64,000 bases of DNA from an uncultured Mobiluncus sp. (GTDB taxonomy: Bacteria; Actinomycetota; Actinomycetes; Actinomycetales; Actinomycetaceae): positions 22,245 through 86,244 of the forward strand of contig NZ_CALUCZ010000008.1 in NCBI RefSeq assembly GCF_943914685.1, read 5' to 3'. This document shows, piece by piece, positions 25,379-33,944 of this stretch. Every line of letters begins with the position of its first letter. Within the stretch, counting starts at the first letter, position 1. The translations under genes were made by a program, and so were the position numbers. Below the pieces are notes generated by a model. That model saw nothing but the letters and a program-made list of their open reading frames with translations, was not told the origin of the DNA and ran no database searches.

Positions 25379-26341
25379 ATGGTTAAGAAAGTTTGGGGTG
25401 TCGGCCTGACTGCCGAGACCGAGAGCGGAAAGTCGCTGGACACCTGGTACCCTTACATTTTCGAGGGCGACGTGGACGAGGCGAAGGCGAAAGAACTGAC
25501 CGCGAAGCTGGCGCACCTGGAGGGCAAGGACGATGCCCGCCTGATTATCAACAAGGTCATCACCGTGACCGCCGATTTGGAGGACGATGTCCAGAGCGCT
25601 CCTGACGGGTACTTGCGTTTGCACGCCCTGTCGTGGCGGATGGTGAAACCCAACACGTTGAGTCTGGAGGGCTTGTTCGACAAGCTGAACCTGGTGGCGT
25701 GGACCAGCCGCGGAGCTTGTGACTACGACAACTTTGAGGAGACCCGTCTGCGCCTGATGACCAAGTACGGCATCGGCGCCAATATCCGTTGCGTGGATCG
25801 AATCCCCCGAATGACCACCTACGTGACCCCGGACGGGGTGCGGATTGCCAATACTGAAAACGTACGGTTGGGGGCTTACCTGCATCCGGGCACCGAGATT
25901 GGCTACACCGGATTCGTGAACTACAACGCGGGAACCTTGGGCGCGGCCCGAATTGAGGGGCGGCTGTCGCAGGGCGTGACTGTGGACGAAGGCACGACTT
26001 TGGCTGGCGGCGCTTCCACCGCGGGCACTTTGGCGGTGGGAATTCACAAGCGCGTGTCCTTGGGTAAGGACTGTCACATGGGGGCAAACTCCGGTCTGGC
26101 GGTTCCGCTGGGAGACGACTGTGTCGTTGAAGGCGGTCTGTATTTGAACAGTGACACCAAGGTTTACTACATGCCTTCCGGCGGTGTTATGCCTGGTGAT
26201 ACCGGGTTCTTTATCGAGCCAAAGACGATGTTGGCCGAGGAACTGGCAGGGGTTTCCCACGCCGTGTTCCGCCGTAACTCCCAGACGGGCCGTGTCGAGG
26301 CCGTGTCTCGTGGTGGTACAGCCATAGAGTTCTCAGACTGA
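25379..26341 (+). CDS. dapD: Tetrahydrodipicolinate N-succinyltransferase
   Basis: 320 residues, the actinobacterial form. Uses succinyl-CoA to acylate tetrahydrodipicolinate on the way to meso-diaminopimelate and lysine. The N-terminus WGVGLTAETESGK and the left-handed beta-helix with hexapeptide repeats (VRLGAYLHPGTEIGYTGFVN, then GRLSQGVTVDEGT) are typical. GAGAGAAGG precedes the ATG. Supplies precursors for wall and protein. Confidence 0.94.
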   Translation: MVKKVWGVGLTAETESGKSLDTWYPYIFEGDVDEAKAKELTAKLAHLEGKDDARLIINKVITVTADLEDDVQSAPDGYLRLHALSWRMVKPNTLSLEGLFDKLNLVAWTSRGACDYDNFEETRLRLMTKYGIGANIRCVDRIPRMTTYVTPDGVRIANTENVRLGAYLHPGTEIGYTGFVNYNAGTLGAARIEGRLSQGVTVDEGTTLAGGASTAGTLAVGIHKRVSLGKDCHMGANSGLAVPLGDDCVVEGGLYLNSDTKVYYMPSGGVMPGDTGFFIEPKTMLAEELAGVSHAVFRRNSQTGRVEAVSRGGTAIEFSD

Positions 26342-26368
26342 GAATCCGCCAGTTTGGCGCGGTTAATG

Positions 26369-26406
26369 CTTTTTGGGGCTGGCACACGCCAGCCCCAAAA
26401 AGTTTA
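26369..26406. terminator. Bidirectional terminator between dapD and the cell-wall protein gene
   Basis: A perfect 15-bp stem, CTTTTTGGGGCTGGC with GCCAGCCCCAAAAAG, around ACAC. It has T-runs on both strands and lies between converging genes. Confidence 0.92.
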
Positions 26407-26458
26407 TTAAGTTAGGAACAGTTTATTCGGTTGGGTGTGCTCCCTGTTTAAGGACGTT

Positions 26459-27901
26459 TTACCGGCAGAACATCTGGGTCGCGTAGGACGAATTCGGCCC
26501 GTCGAACCACACCCCGATACCGGTGGTGGTGAATCCGGCGTTCATCAGGTTCGCGAAGTGCCCGGGCGAGTGAATCCAGTTGGTGACGTGCTTGCTGCCG
26601 CCCTGGCCAGCGGGGAAGTAGCCCATGTGCCAGTCAATGTTTTCACCTATCATGCGGCAAGGATGGCCAAAGATAGAGTTGATGCCGTTCGGGTCTCCGT
26701 CGGAATGCTTGAAGTCGCCGGTTTCAGCCATATGTTTCGACCAAGCGCGAGCGAGAGCGTCCATGGAGGGGTTGCGAGTCAGGGGAGCGATGCCGTCCTG
26801 GGCGCGTCGGGCATTAATCCCGGCATGGATATCCGCTTCCTCCTGAGCGGCGGCTTGCTCCATGGACCCGGCCGCGTTACCAGGATTCTTTGGTTGCTGC
26901 GGTTGCTCTGGCTGAGCGGGCTGAGCCGGCGGGGTGAACTCAGTACCACTGGCAATCATCTGCATAACCTGCGGATTCCAGATGCTGCCACCCAAGAAGA
27001 TGGGAGAAGCGGCATTATTATGCGTGTAACCGGCGGCGACATTTATCCCGGAGCTAGGCGAGATAGAGGATAGGATAATGGGACCGTCTTGGAGTGCTCC
27101 CCCGGAAACAGAATCAGCCAGCACGTCGCCACGAGCCACGTAGAAGATTCCCTTATGGCCGGGGAAAGCGTGGTTGGCAATCGCCAAGGAGGTGGCGTAG
27201 CGGTTCTCTCCCTGCAGGCGGTCGGTGGCTATCCCCTGGGAAACTTCGCTGAGCACCGCTGCGGACACGGCCCCCGGCCCGCCCAAGGCTATGACTTTTT
27301 GGGTCCCGAGCGCCTTAATGGCGTTGGCGGCGAAAGCATTATTTCCGTTGGGATTGACCAAAATAACCGGACCGTCTGTGAGAACCCCACCAGCTACCGC
27401 GTCGGGGGAGCCGTCACCGGCGCCATTGGCGATATAAGCCACTGTTGCGCCGCTGGGGAAAGCGGCCGCGGCAATTTTTGCTGAGGTTTCATAGCGATTG
27501 GCTCCGAAGAGTCGGGCGGTAGGCTTGTCCCCAGCTATTCGGGCTAAAGTGGCGTCGGAGACCACGCCCGGTCCACCTAGGGCGATGACTTTGCCGCTGA
27601 CTTTCAATCCGGCCACATACTGGGTGGCAGCATCATTGTTGCCACCTGGCTTGACCAAAACAATTGGGCCGCCCGGCAGGGACCCCGCCGAGAGGGCATC
27701 GGCTAAAACGTCGCCGCGTGCCAGGTAAACATTTTCCGCCGAGGCAGGATAAGCGTGGCGAGAAATCGCCACGGAGGTTTCGTAACGATCAGAGCCCGCG
27801 AGCTGGTTGTAGCCCTCAGCATTGGCTGCGGCGCAGGTGATGGTAGACGCGCCCGTCAAAGCAAGGGCACAAACCGTGACAATGAAATGTTTTCGGTTCA
27901 T
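26459..27901 (-). CDS. Secreted protein with three cell-wall-binding 2 repeats and a CAP domain
   Basis: 480 residues from ATG 27901, chosen because AAAGGA lies upstream; the frame is open to 27976. Signal peptide at 1-~30. Three repeats of the CW_binding_2 family follow, each starting with a R-YETS-type motif (LAGSDRYETSVAIS, LFGANRYETSAKIA, LQGENRYATSLAIA) and containing a KVIALGGPG-like strand. A proline/glutamine-rich linker leads to a C-terminal CAP/SCP domain (HAGINARRAQDGIAPL, WSKHMAETGDFKHSD, GENI, WIHSPGHFANLMNAGFT). It is probably non-covalently wall-attached; CAP domains bind lipids or act on wall material. The stop codon TAA is right next to the bidirectional terminator. Confidence 0.9.
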   Translation of the reverse strand: MNRKHFIVTVCALALTGASTITCAAANAEGYNQLAGSDRYETSVAISRHAYPASAENVYLARGDVLADALSAGSLPGGPIVLVKPGGNNDAATQYVAGLKVSGKVIALGGPGVVSDATLARIAGDKPTARLFGANRYETSAKIAAAAFPSGATVAYIANGAGDGSPDAVAGGVLTDGPVILVNPNGNNAFAANAIKALGTQKVIALGGPGAVSAAVLSEVSQGIATDRLQGENRYATSLAIANHAFPGHKGIFYVARGDVLADSVSGGALQDGPIILSSISPSSGINVAAGYTHNNAASPIFLGGSIWNPQVMQMIASGTEFTPPAQPAQPEQPQQPKNPGNAAGSMEQAAAQEEADIHAGINARRAQDGIAPLTRNPSMDALARAWSKHMAETGDFKHSDGDPNGINSIFGHPCRMIGENIDWHMGYFPAGQGGSKHVTNWIHSPGHFANLMNAGFTTTGIGVWFDGPNSSYATQMFCR

Positions 27902-27976
27902 ATCAGGTCCTTTCGGTAGTCGGGGTGTATTTATTGTGACATACCGGGCGTGGGAAAAGTTACGTTTCGGGGTCAC

Positions 27977-29491
27977 TCAGATTTCGTGGCCTTCTGGCGA
28001 GGCCGGGGCGCGGCGTAGAGCCAGGCTCATCGATTCGCGCAGGTTTGCGGCAGCTTGAATCTTGAATCCCCGCGGAGCTTTCAGGCCCTTTGCGGCGGCG
28101 GCAGGCACAATAGCGCCGGTGAATCCCAGTCGCGCGGCTTCTGCCACCCGACGAGACACTGCGGTGCAGGAACGGATTTCTCCGGTCAGGGAGACTTCCC
28201 CAAAAGCCACCAGACCGGGGTCGATGACCTGACCCGTCACTGCTGAGGCCGCCGCGAGCGCAACCGCCAAGTCCACTGCCGGTTCGACCGCTCTGGCTCC
28301 GCCCACTGTCGAGACGTAGGCGTCCAAGGTGCCGAAGGGCAGCTTCAGCCGAGCTTGCAGGACGGCCAGCATCATGGCGGTGCGGGAATAATCCAAGCCG
28401 GAGACCGTGCGCCGCGGGGAACCGCCCGCAATGGGGGTGGCGAGGGCCTCTATCTCTATGGGTAGAGCGCGCCTGCCTTCCAGTGAGATGGTGACGCAGG
28501 CTCCGGGCACCGGTTCGGCCGTTTTGCTGAGGAACAGGCCGCTGGGGTCCTCGATGCCTTCGATGCCGGATTCCACCATTTGAAAGAAACCGACCGCGTC
28601 CGTAGGTCCGTAGCGGTTTTTCACCGCGCGCAACAGTCTCAGTTCCCCAGTTCGTTCGCCCTCAAACTGGCACACCACGTCCACCAGGTGTTCCAGGGTG
28701 CGCGGGCCGGCCACCGCCCCGTCCTTGGTAACATGCCCCACCAGGACCAGTGCCATGTGGCGGCCCTTTGCTGCGTCAATGAGTCGGGCCGCGACTTCGC
28801 GAACCTGGGCCGGCCCGCCGATGGAGGTGTCCATAGTGGGATCGGTCAAGGTCTGAATGGAGTCGATGATGGTTAAATCCGGGCTGATTGTCTCGATTTG
28901 AGCCAGGGCCTGCGAGACCTGGGTTTCAGCTGCCAGATAGAGGTTTTCCGCCACTCCACCGATACGTTTTGCCCGGGACAGCACCGCTTCGGCGGTTTCC
29001 TCGCCGGTGAGGTACAGGACAGTTTTGCCCTCAGTATTCGCAGCGGCGGGGCGCGGCGAATCGGGGGAAACCAAGTGCAGCCGGGAGCTCCCAGCAGCGT
29101 CGGGCGAGTGCGGGACCGCGCCTTGGGCAATCCGGGCGGCAACCTCTAACAGCAGCGTTGACTTCCCGATTCCCGGCTCGCCAGCCAGCAAGATGACCGC
29201 ACCGGGGACAATACCGCCGCTGAGGACTCGGTCGAATTCACCTACCCCGGTGGGCAGGCGCACCGCTCTCTCGGTGGAATACTGGCCAATAGGCTTAGCC
29301 GGGGACGCTGGGCGCCCATATCCGCCGGAAACACGCCCCGCGGTTCCGCCACCCCCGCGGGCAGAACTTTTCGCCAGGATTACGTTCTCTTCCAGAGTGC
29401 CCCACTGGCCGCAACTGCGGCATTGACCAGCCCATTTGGGCCATTCCTCCCCACAGTTGGAGCACACGTAAACCGTTTTTTCTTTCGCCAT
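27977..29491 (-). CDS. radA: DNA repair protein RadA
   Basis: 504 residues. A RecA-like branch-migration helicase that works in recombinational repair. The N-terminal zinc finger uses C10, C13, C24 and C27. Walker A GEPGIGKST is at ~104-112. The RadA-specific KNRYGPTDAVG stands where KNRFG is usual. A Lon-like C-terminal domain (GTLDAYVSTVGGARAVEPAVD) completes it. Divergent from menA, with palindromes between. Confidence 0.95.
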   Translation of the reverse strand: MAKEKTVYVCSNCGEEWPKWAGQCRSCGQWGTLEENVILAKSSARGGGGTAGRVSGGYGRPASPAKPIGQYSTERAVRLPTGVGEFDRVLSGGIVPGAVILLAGEPGIGKSTLLLEVAARIAQGAVPHSPDAAGSSRLHLVSPDSPRPAAANTEGKTVLYLTGEETAEAVLSRAKRIGGVAENLYLAAETQVSQALAQIETISPDLTIIDSIQTLTDPTMDTSIGGPAQVREVAARLIDAAKGRHMALVLVGHVTKDGAVAGPRTLEHLVDVVCQFEGERTGELRLLRAVKNRYGPTDAVGFFQMVESGIEGIEDPSGLFLSKTAEPVPGACVTISLEGRRALPIEIEALATPIAGGSPRRTVSGLDYSRTAMMLAVLQARLKLPFGTLDAYVSTVGGARAVEPAVDLAVALAAASAVTGQVIDPGLVAFGEVSLTGEIRSCTAVSRRVAEAARLGFTGAIVPAAAAKGLKAPRGFKIQAAANLRESMSLALRRAPASPEGHEI

Positions 29492-29559
29492 GACTCCATC
29501 GTCTCACAACCCCCGAATGTGAAAAATCGCGAGTTCGAAACCTGCACCCGGGGCTACAC

Positions 29560-29588
29560 AATTAACCGGTTAATTTCAGGTTAAAACC
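29560..29588. promoter_or_regulatory. Palindromes between radA and menA
   Basis: AATTAACCGGTTAATT (29560-29575) is a perfect 16-base palindrome. GGTTAAAACC (29579-29588) follows 3 bases later and repeats the GGTTAA half. A possible menA -10 (TAGACT) lies just after. Likely a transcription factor site. Confidence 0.45.
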
Positions 29589-29700
29589 GCGTTAGACTTT
29601 TAAGGCGATTTACAGCCGGAACCCCCGGGCGAAAAACCTCGTGAAAGCGCGAACCGCGCGGAAACCCGGTGCCGCAACGATTGCAAAGAAAGGAACCCCG

Positions 29701-30615
29701 ATGGCCACTGCTCAAGCCTGGATTGAAGGAGCGCGATTGCGTACCCTCCCGGCTTCGGCATCACCAGTCCTGCTCGGTACCGGCATTGCCGCCGGACTGG
29801 GCAAGATGGATCCTTGGCTGGCCCTGGGTTGCCTGGCAGTGGCGCTGCTGCTGCAAATCGGGGTGAATTTTTCCAACGACTATTCCGACGGGATTCGGGG
29901 CACGGACGAATACCGTGTCGGTCCGCCGCGCCTAGTCGGAGGCGGGGAAAATCCGCGCAAAGTCCTGGCGGTAGCGCTCAGCTGTTTCGCTTTGGCCAGC
30001 ATCGTAGGCTTGAGCGTCGCCATCGTCTCCCAGTCGTGGTGGCTCATCGGTGCCGGAGTAGCGGCAGTCGCGGCCGCCTGGTTCTATACCGGGGGTAAAC
30101 ACCCCTATGGCTACGCCGGGATAGGCCTGTCTGAGCTGCTGGTTTTTGTCTTTTTCGGTTTGCTGGCAGTGCAGGGAACCTTGTGGGTGCAGGCCCAAGT
30201 CCTGCCGTGGCAGTCCTGGGCGCTGGCCAGCGGCCTGGGGTTGCTGTCCTGCGCACTGCTGATGGTCAATAATCTGCGCGATATCCCCACTGACCAGAAA
30301 TCCGGCAAAGTTACCTTGGCGGTGCGTTTGGGAGATGCCTGGTCAAGGCGTATTTATCAGCTTTTCGTCTATGTCGCTCTGCTGTTGTCGCTGGTGGTGC
30401 TGTTTGTGCCGTGGCCGGATATCTTCCCCGGCGGTTTTATCCAGTGGAGCGGCGGTTTCGTGGTGCAGTTGATGCTGTGGTTGGGGGCTTTGCTGACGAT
30501 GCGTCCGGTACGCACACACCAGACCGGCAAAGCCCTGATTGTGGCTCTGCGCAACACCGGTTTCCTCACCCTGGCTTATGGCGGCTTGCTCGGTCTGCTG
30601 TTTGCACTGCTCTAG
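29701..30615 (+). CDS. menA: 1,4-dihydroxy-2-naphthoate polyprenyltransferase
   Basis: 304 residues from ATG 29701 (AAAGGA upstream); the frame is open from 29641, but that start lacks a binding site. A UbiA-family membrane enzyme that attaches the isoprenoid chain to DHNA, giving demethylmenaquinone. The prenyl-diphosphate motif NDYSDGIRGTD is at ~59-69, and the second motif region DIPTDQKSGK is present. About eight membrane helices. menB, C, D and E are found elsewhere in this window. Confidence 0.94.
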   Translation: MATAQAWIEGARLRTLPASASPVLLGTGIAAGLGKMDPWLALGCLAVALLLQIGVNFSNDYSDGIRGTDEYRVGPPRLVGGGENPRKVLAVALSCFALASIVGLSVAIVSQSWWLIGAGVAAVAAAWFYTGGKHPYGYAGIGLSELLVFVFFGLLAVQGTLWVQAQVLPWQSWALASGLGLLSCALLMVNNLRDIPTDQKSGKVTLAVRLGDAWSRRIYQLFVYVALLLSLVVLFVPWPDIFPGGFIQWSGGFVVQLMLWLGALLTMRPVRTHQTGKALIVALRNTGFLTLAYGGLLGLLFALL

Positions 30616-30799
30616 CCATTTTCGCCGGTTCTGCAGAATCGCGCACAAGCGCGGGTGAGCGGCAACTCGTCTCGGCAGTAGTGATGGTGAGTTTAGCTCA
30701 GCGTGCCGTGTCATGCTATGTTAATAGTGTCAAGGGGGCCTCATCGGGGACACTCCCTGAGGAACTTTCCAAGTCAACACGACAGAATCAGGAGAAGTC

Positions 30800-32473
30800 A
30801 TGAAGCTGGTAGTGGTCGGCGGAGTTGCAGGCGGCCTGTCTTTTGCGGCGCGCATGCGCAGGTTGGACGAGTCAGCCGAAATTGTGGTGTTTGAAAAAGG
30901 GCCGTACCCCTCGTTTTCCAACTGCGGCTTGCCTTTCTATGTCGGCCAGGAGATTCCCACACGCGAAAGTCTGCTACTGAACACGCCCCAGAGCCTGAAA
31001 GCGAGACTGAACCTGGATGTGCGGGTAAACCACGAGGTCATCGGCCTGGACGCGGACGCGAAAACCGTGCAGGTACGCGGCGCGGACGGGCAAGAATTCA
31101 CGGAACGCTACGACAAACTGATGCTTTCTCCCGGAGCGAGGGCCGCGCGTCCCCCGATTACCGGCTTGGATTCCCCGCGGGTTCACACGCTGCGCACCGT
31201 TGATGATGCGCAGCGGATTGTGGACCTGGCTGAATCCGCAAAATCAGCCCTGGTCATCGGCGGGGGATTCATTGGCATCGAAGCGGCGGAAGCCCTGGCT
31301 CATCGCGGCATCAACACAACTATCGTCGAGGGTAGTGACCATGTTGTGCCCCCGCTGGATCTGGAAATGGCTAACCTGGTGACCGGAGCCTTGCAGTCGC
31401 TCAATATTAACGTTATAGCGAAAACTCGGGTCACCAAGATTCAACATTTCCCCGCTCACGACCTGGCGGAACTGTCAGACGGGCAGCGCCTGGAGGTGGG
31501 GTTGATTGTGTTGGCTGCGGGCGTCACCCCCGCTACCAAGCCTTTCGTGGCAGCCGGGGTCAAGGCTGATGGGCGGGGTTTTATGGTAATTGATCAGCAC
31601 GGACGTACCAGTTTGCCTGACGTGTTCGCCTGCGGTGACGCCGTTACGCAGCAGACCGGGGTGACTGGACAAGCGCGGCCGGTTGCGCTGGCCGGTCCGA
31701 CCAACCGCGCGGCCCGGCTTATCGCCGACTTCATCGCTGACCCAGAAACCGCCCGGCCCCTGCCCAAGCCCATCTCTACCTCGATTTTCCGGGTGGGACC
31801 CATGACTGTGGCCCAGACCGGGGCCAACCGAGCTGAACTGGACGCGAGGGGCATCGCCTACCGCACGATTCACACCCACCCTACTGACCACGGCACTTTC
31901 CTGCCCGGCGCCCAACCGATGCAGCTGATGTTGCATTTTGCGGCCACGGACGGCAGAATCCTCGGCGCTCAAGGAATCGGAGGCAACGGGGTGGATAAGC
32001 GTATCGATGTTATCGCCACAGCGCTCAAGGCGGGGCTGACCGCTCCCGATTTGATTGACTTGGATTTGGCGTATGCGCCCCCGTATTCCGCGGCAAAGGA
32101 TCCGGTTAATTTCCTGGGCTACGTGGCGGAAAATGTGCTGCGCGGTCGGCTGAAACTGTGGTACGCCGAGGAAGCGGCTCACCTCGACCCCGCTACCCCA
32201 ATCCTTGATGTGCGCCCCGTCCCCGAGTTCAATGCCGGACATTTGCGAGGCGCCAGGTGTATACCCTTGACAGAGCTGCGTTCGCGGCTCGATGAGGTGC
32301 GGACTTGGGCCGATGGGAAAACCGTGTATTTGAGCGACGACAGCGGGGCTAACGCTTGGCTGGCCCAGCGAATTCTGGAACCCGCCGGGATTAATGCTAA
32401 AGTATTATCTGGCGGGGTCAATACGGTTTTCGCCTACTACTTTGATAACCCCGGCGCGGTGCTAGAAATGTAG
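30800..32473 (+). CDS. CoA-disulfide reductase-like flavoprotein with rhodanese-like domain
   Basis: 557 residues. FAD-binding VVVGGVAGGLSFAARMRR at the N-terminus, and the CoA-disulfide reductase active-site motif SFSNCGLPFY with C42. NAD(P)-binding IGGGFIGIEAAEAL and the FAD motif DVFACGDAV follow. From ~455 a rhodanese-like fold follows (ILDVRPVPEFNAGHLRGARCI), but where a catalytic cysteine is expected the sequence is LSDDSGANAW, so it is probably inactive as a sulfurtransferase. It reduces CoA or polysulfide disulfides in redox defence. Monocistronic or with the 54-codon gene downstream. Confidence 0.88.
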   Translation: MKLVVVGGVAGGLSFAARMRRLDESAEIVVFEKGPYPSFSNCGLPFYVGQEIPTRESLLLNTPQSLKARLNLDVRVNHEVIGLDADAKTVQVRGADGQEFTERYDKLMLSPGARAARPPITGLDSPRVHTLRTVDDAQRIVDLAESAKSALVIGGGFIGIEAAEALAHRGINTTIVEGSDHVVPPLDLEMANLVTGALQSLNINVIAKTRVTKIQHFPAHDLAELSDGQRLEVGLIVLAAGVTPATKPFVAAGVKADGRGFMVIDQHGRTSLPDVFACGDAVTQQTGVTGQARPVALAGPTNRAARLIADFIADPETARPLPKPISTSIFRVGPMTVAQTGANRAELDARGIAYRTIHTHPTDHGTFLPGAQPMQLMLHFAATDGRILGAQGIGGNGVDKRIDVIATALKAGLTAPDLIDLDLAYAPPYSAAKDPVNFLGYVAENVLRGRLKLWYAEEAAHLDPATPILDVRPVPEFNAGHLRGARCIPLTELRSRLDEVRTWADGKTVYLSDDSGANAWLAQRILEPAGINAKVLSGGVNTVFAYYFDNPGAVLEM

Positions 32474-32517
32474 CGCCGCTGCCGATTATGAACCCGGATC
32501 TCAGGAAAGGGAAAAAT

Positions 32518-32682
32518 ATGTGCTCTCCAGTAAAGTGCGCGAACTGCGGAAAGACCACTTGGACAGGGTGTGGCCAACACATTGAGGCGGTCAAAGCCAG
32601 CGTCCCGGCCGACCAGTGGTGCACCTGCCCAGAAGACAAACGCAAACCGCAATCCCTATTCACGAGTTTCTTTTCTCGCTGA
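32518..32682 (+). CDS. Small cysteine-rich protein, probable zinc binder
   Basis: 54 residues from ATG 32518, with AGGAAAGGG upstream; an in-frame ATG at 32488 lacks this. Cysteines are spaced CSPVKCANCGK...TGCGQH...CTCPE, fitting a zinc-ribbon or metal-chelating mini-protein. It starts 44 bases after the CoA-disulfide reductase-like gene on the same strand and may share its message. No known function. Confidence 0.65.
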   Translation: MCSPVKCANCGKTTWTGCGQHIEAVKASVPADQWCTCPEDKRKPQSLFTSFFSR

Positions 32683-32747
32683 GTGTGTTTTGCCGCGTCG
32701 CGGCAAAAGATAAGTGAGGCACCAACAGTGCGGTTAAGATACGTGCC

Positions 32748-33785
32748 TCAGTGATTCGCCACGAAATCTCGATAGCGGGCCTCGTCAATCACGAAATCAA
32801 TTTCCCCCAGCATTTCGCGAATCCCCTCATCGCCGGAGAACTGGTGTTTAAAGTTGTATAGACCGTCGCTGGTTTCTGTACTGTACACCCCACCCATGTC
32901 GTATTCGCTCATGCCCCGCGAGATGGCGTACTTGATGGCTTCGAAGTTCATTTGGTCATTGGGTCGCAGGTTGCGTTTTTCGTTTGAGGACGCGGCGTAA
33001 ATATAAAAGGATTTCCGATTGTAGGAAACCACTATGCAGCTGGAGAGAACTTCCCTTTCCCCGTCGGCATCGCAAGAGGTCACGAAGAGTTTGGCGTCGT
33101 CAAAAGCGCGCATCAACCTGATGAAATATTCCTTCGGGCGGAAAGTGATGCCCTGGCGCTGGGCCATAATCTCGGTGAGGTGATAGAACTCGTCCAGGGA
33201 CTGTAAAAAGTCTTCGTCATCTACAGAGACCAAGCGGGTCGTAATCCCGGATTTGTATGGTTTGCGAATCTTGTTCTTGGTTTTGCTCGGATAGGTTTCA
33301 AATAGGTTCTCCTCGGTGCGTCCCGAGAGATTGACCACCATATTGATGCGTGGATTGGAAAACGCGTGCGGATCTGCAATCTCGCGCGACCGCACGGTGA
33401 ATCCGGCTTGGGCATACATCTTGACCAAATCCGGGCTGTAAGTCACTTCCGGATCCATACGCAGCAGGAATCCGTGGTGTTTCTCGATAACCGGCTGAGA
33501 TTCTTTAATAAGGGCGCTGACCAGTTCCACGTCCGCTAGGTTGCACACCGGACCGCGTGGCGCATAGAGAAACGAGTTCTGCCCGTCGTTGGCAATGGAG
33601 AGAATCGAGAGTGCCGCTTTGATGGACCCGTCCGCGCCGCGCAGATAGACAAAATCCGCCCCCCAGTTGCTCTTAACCTGGGACCAGTTCACCGACTGCA
33701 TCATGTGTCCGTGGGGGCTGGTCGCAATGAAGTGTTCGTATTCTGCCAGCTCTGAGGCTGGGGATTGATTGGTGAGGATAGGCAC
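32748..33785 (-). CDS. FemAB-like peptidoglycan bridge aminoacyltransferase
   Basis: 345 residues from GTG 33785. FemX/FemAB GNAT-fold protein: MMQSVNWSQVKSNWGADFVYLRG, FLYAPRGPVCN, a C-terminal DYDMGG-like stretch (MSEYDMGGVYSTETSDGLYNFKHQF). These enzymes add amino acids from aminoacyl-tRNA to lipid II side chains in the cytoplasm. The usual coiled-coil arm is absent, as in FemX. Divergent from a DegT-like gene. Family secure; amino acid added is unknown. Confidence 0.87.
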   Translation of the reverse strand: MPILTNQSPASELAEYEHFIATSPHGHMMQSVNWSQVKSNWGADFVYLRGADGSIKAALSILSIANDGQNSFLYAPRGPVCNLADVELVSALIKESQPVIEKHHGFLLRMDPEVTYSPDLVKMYAQAGFTVRSREIADPHAFSNPRINMVVNLSGRTEENLFETYPSKTKNKIRKPYKSGITTRLVSVDDEDFLQSLDEFYHLTEIMAQRQGITFRPKEYFIRLMRAFDDAKLFVTSCDADGEREVLSSCIVVSYNRKSFYIYAASSNEKRNLRPNDQMNFEAIKYAISRGMSEYDMGGVYSTETSDGLYNFKHQFSGDEGIREMLGEIDFVIDEARYRDFVANH

Positions 33786-33944
33786 TTAGGAATCTTTCTA
33801 GGCGGTCGTGACGGTTCAATATCCTCGACTCAGAAACAATCTCCGCAATGGTCAATAGCGCTAGGAGCGCTGAGGAAAGATGTTTCCGAACCGGATAAAC
33901 TGGTACGCTTTCAGTGTATTACGCCACCCGACGAGGACTCAACC

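Noticed and set aside
33765..33944. N-terminal extension of the DegT-like protein
   Set aside because: It would overlap the divergent FemAB-like start and does not resemble the family; TTG 33945 has a ribosome-binding site.
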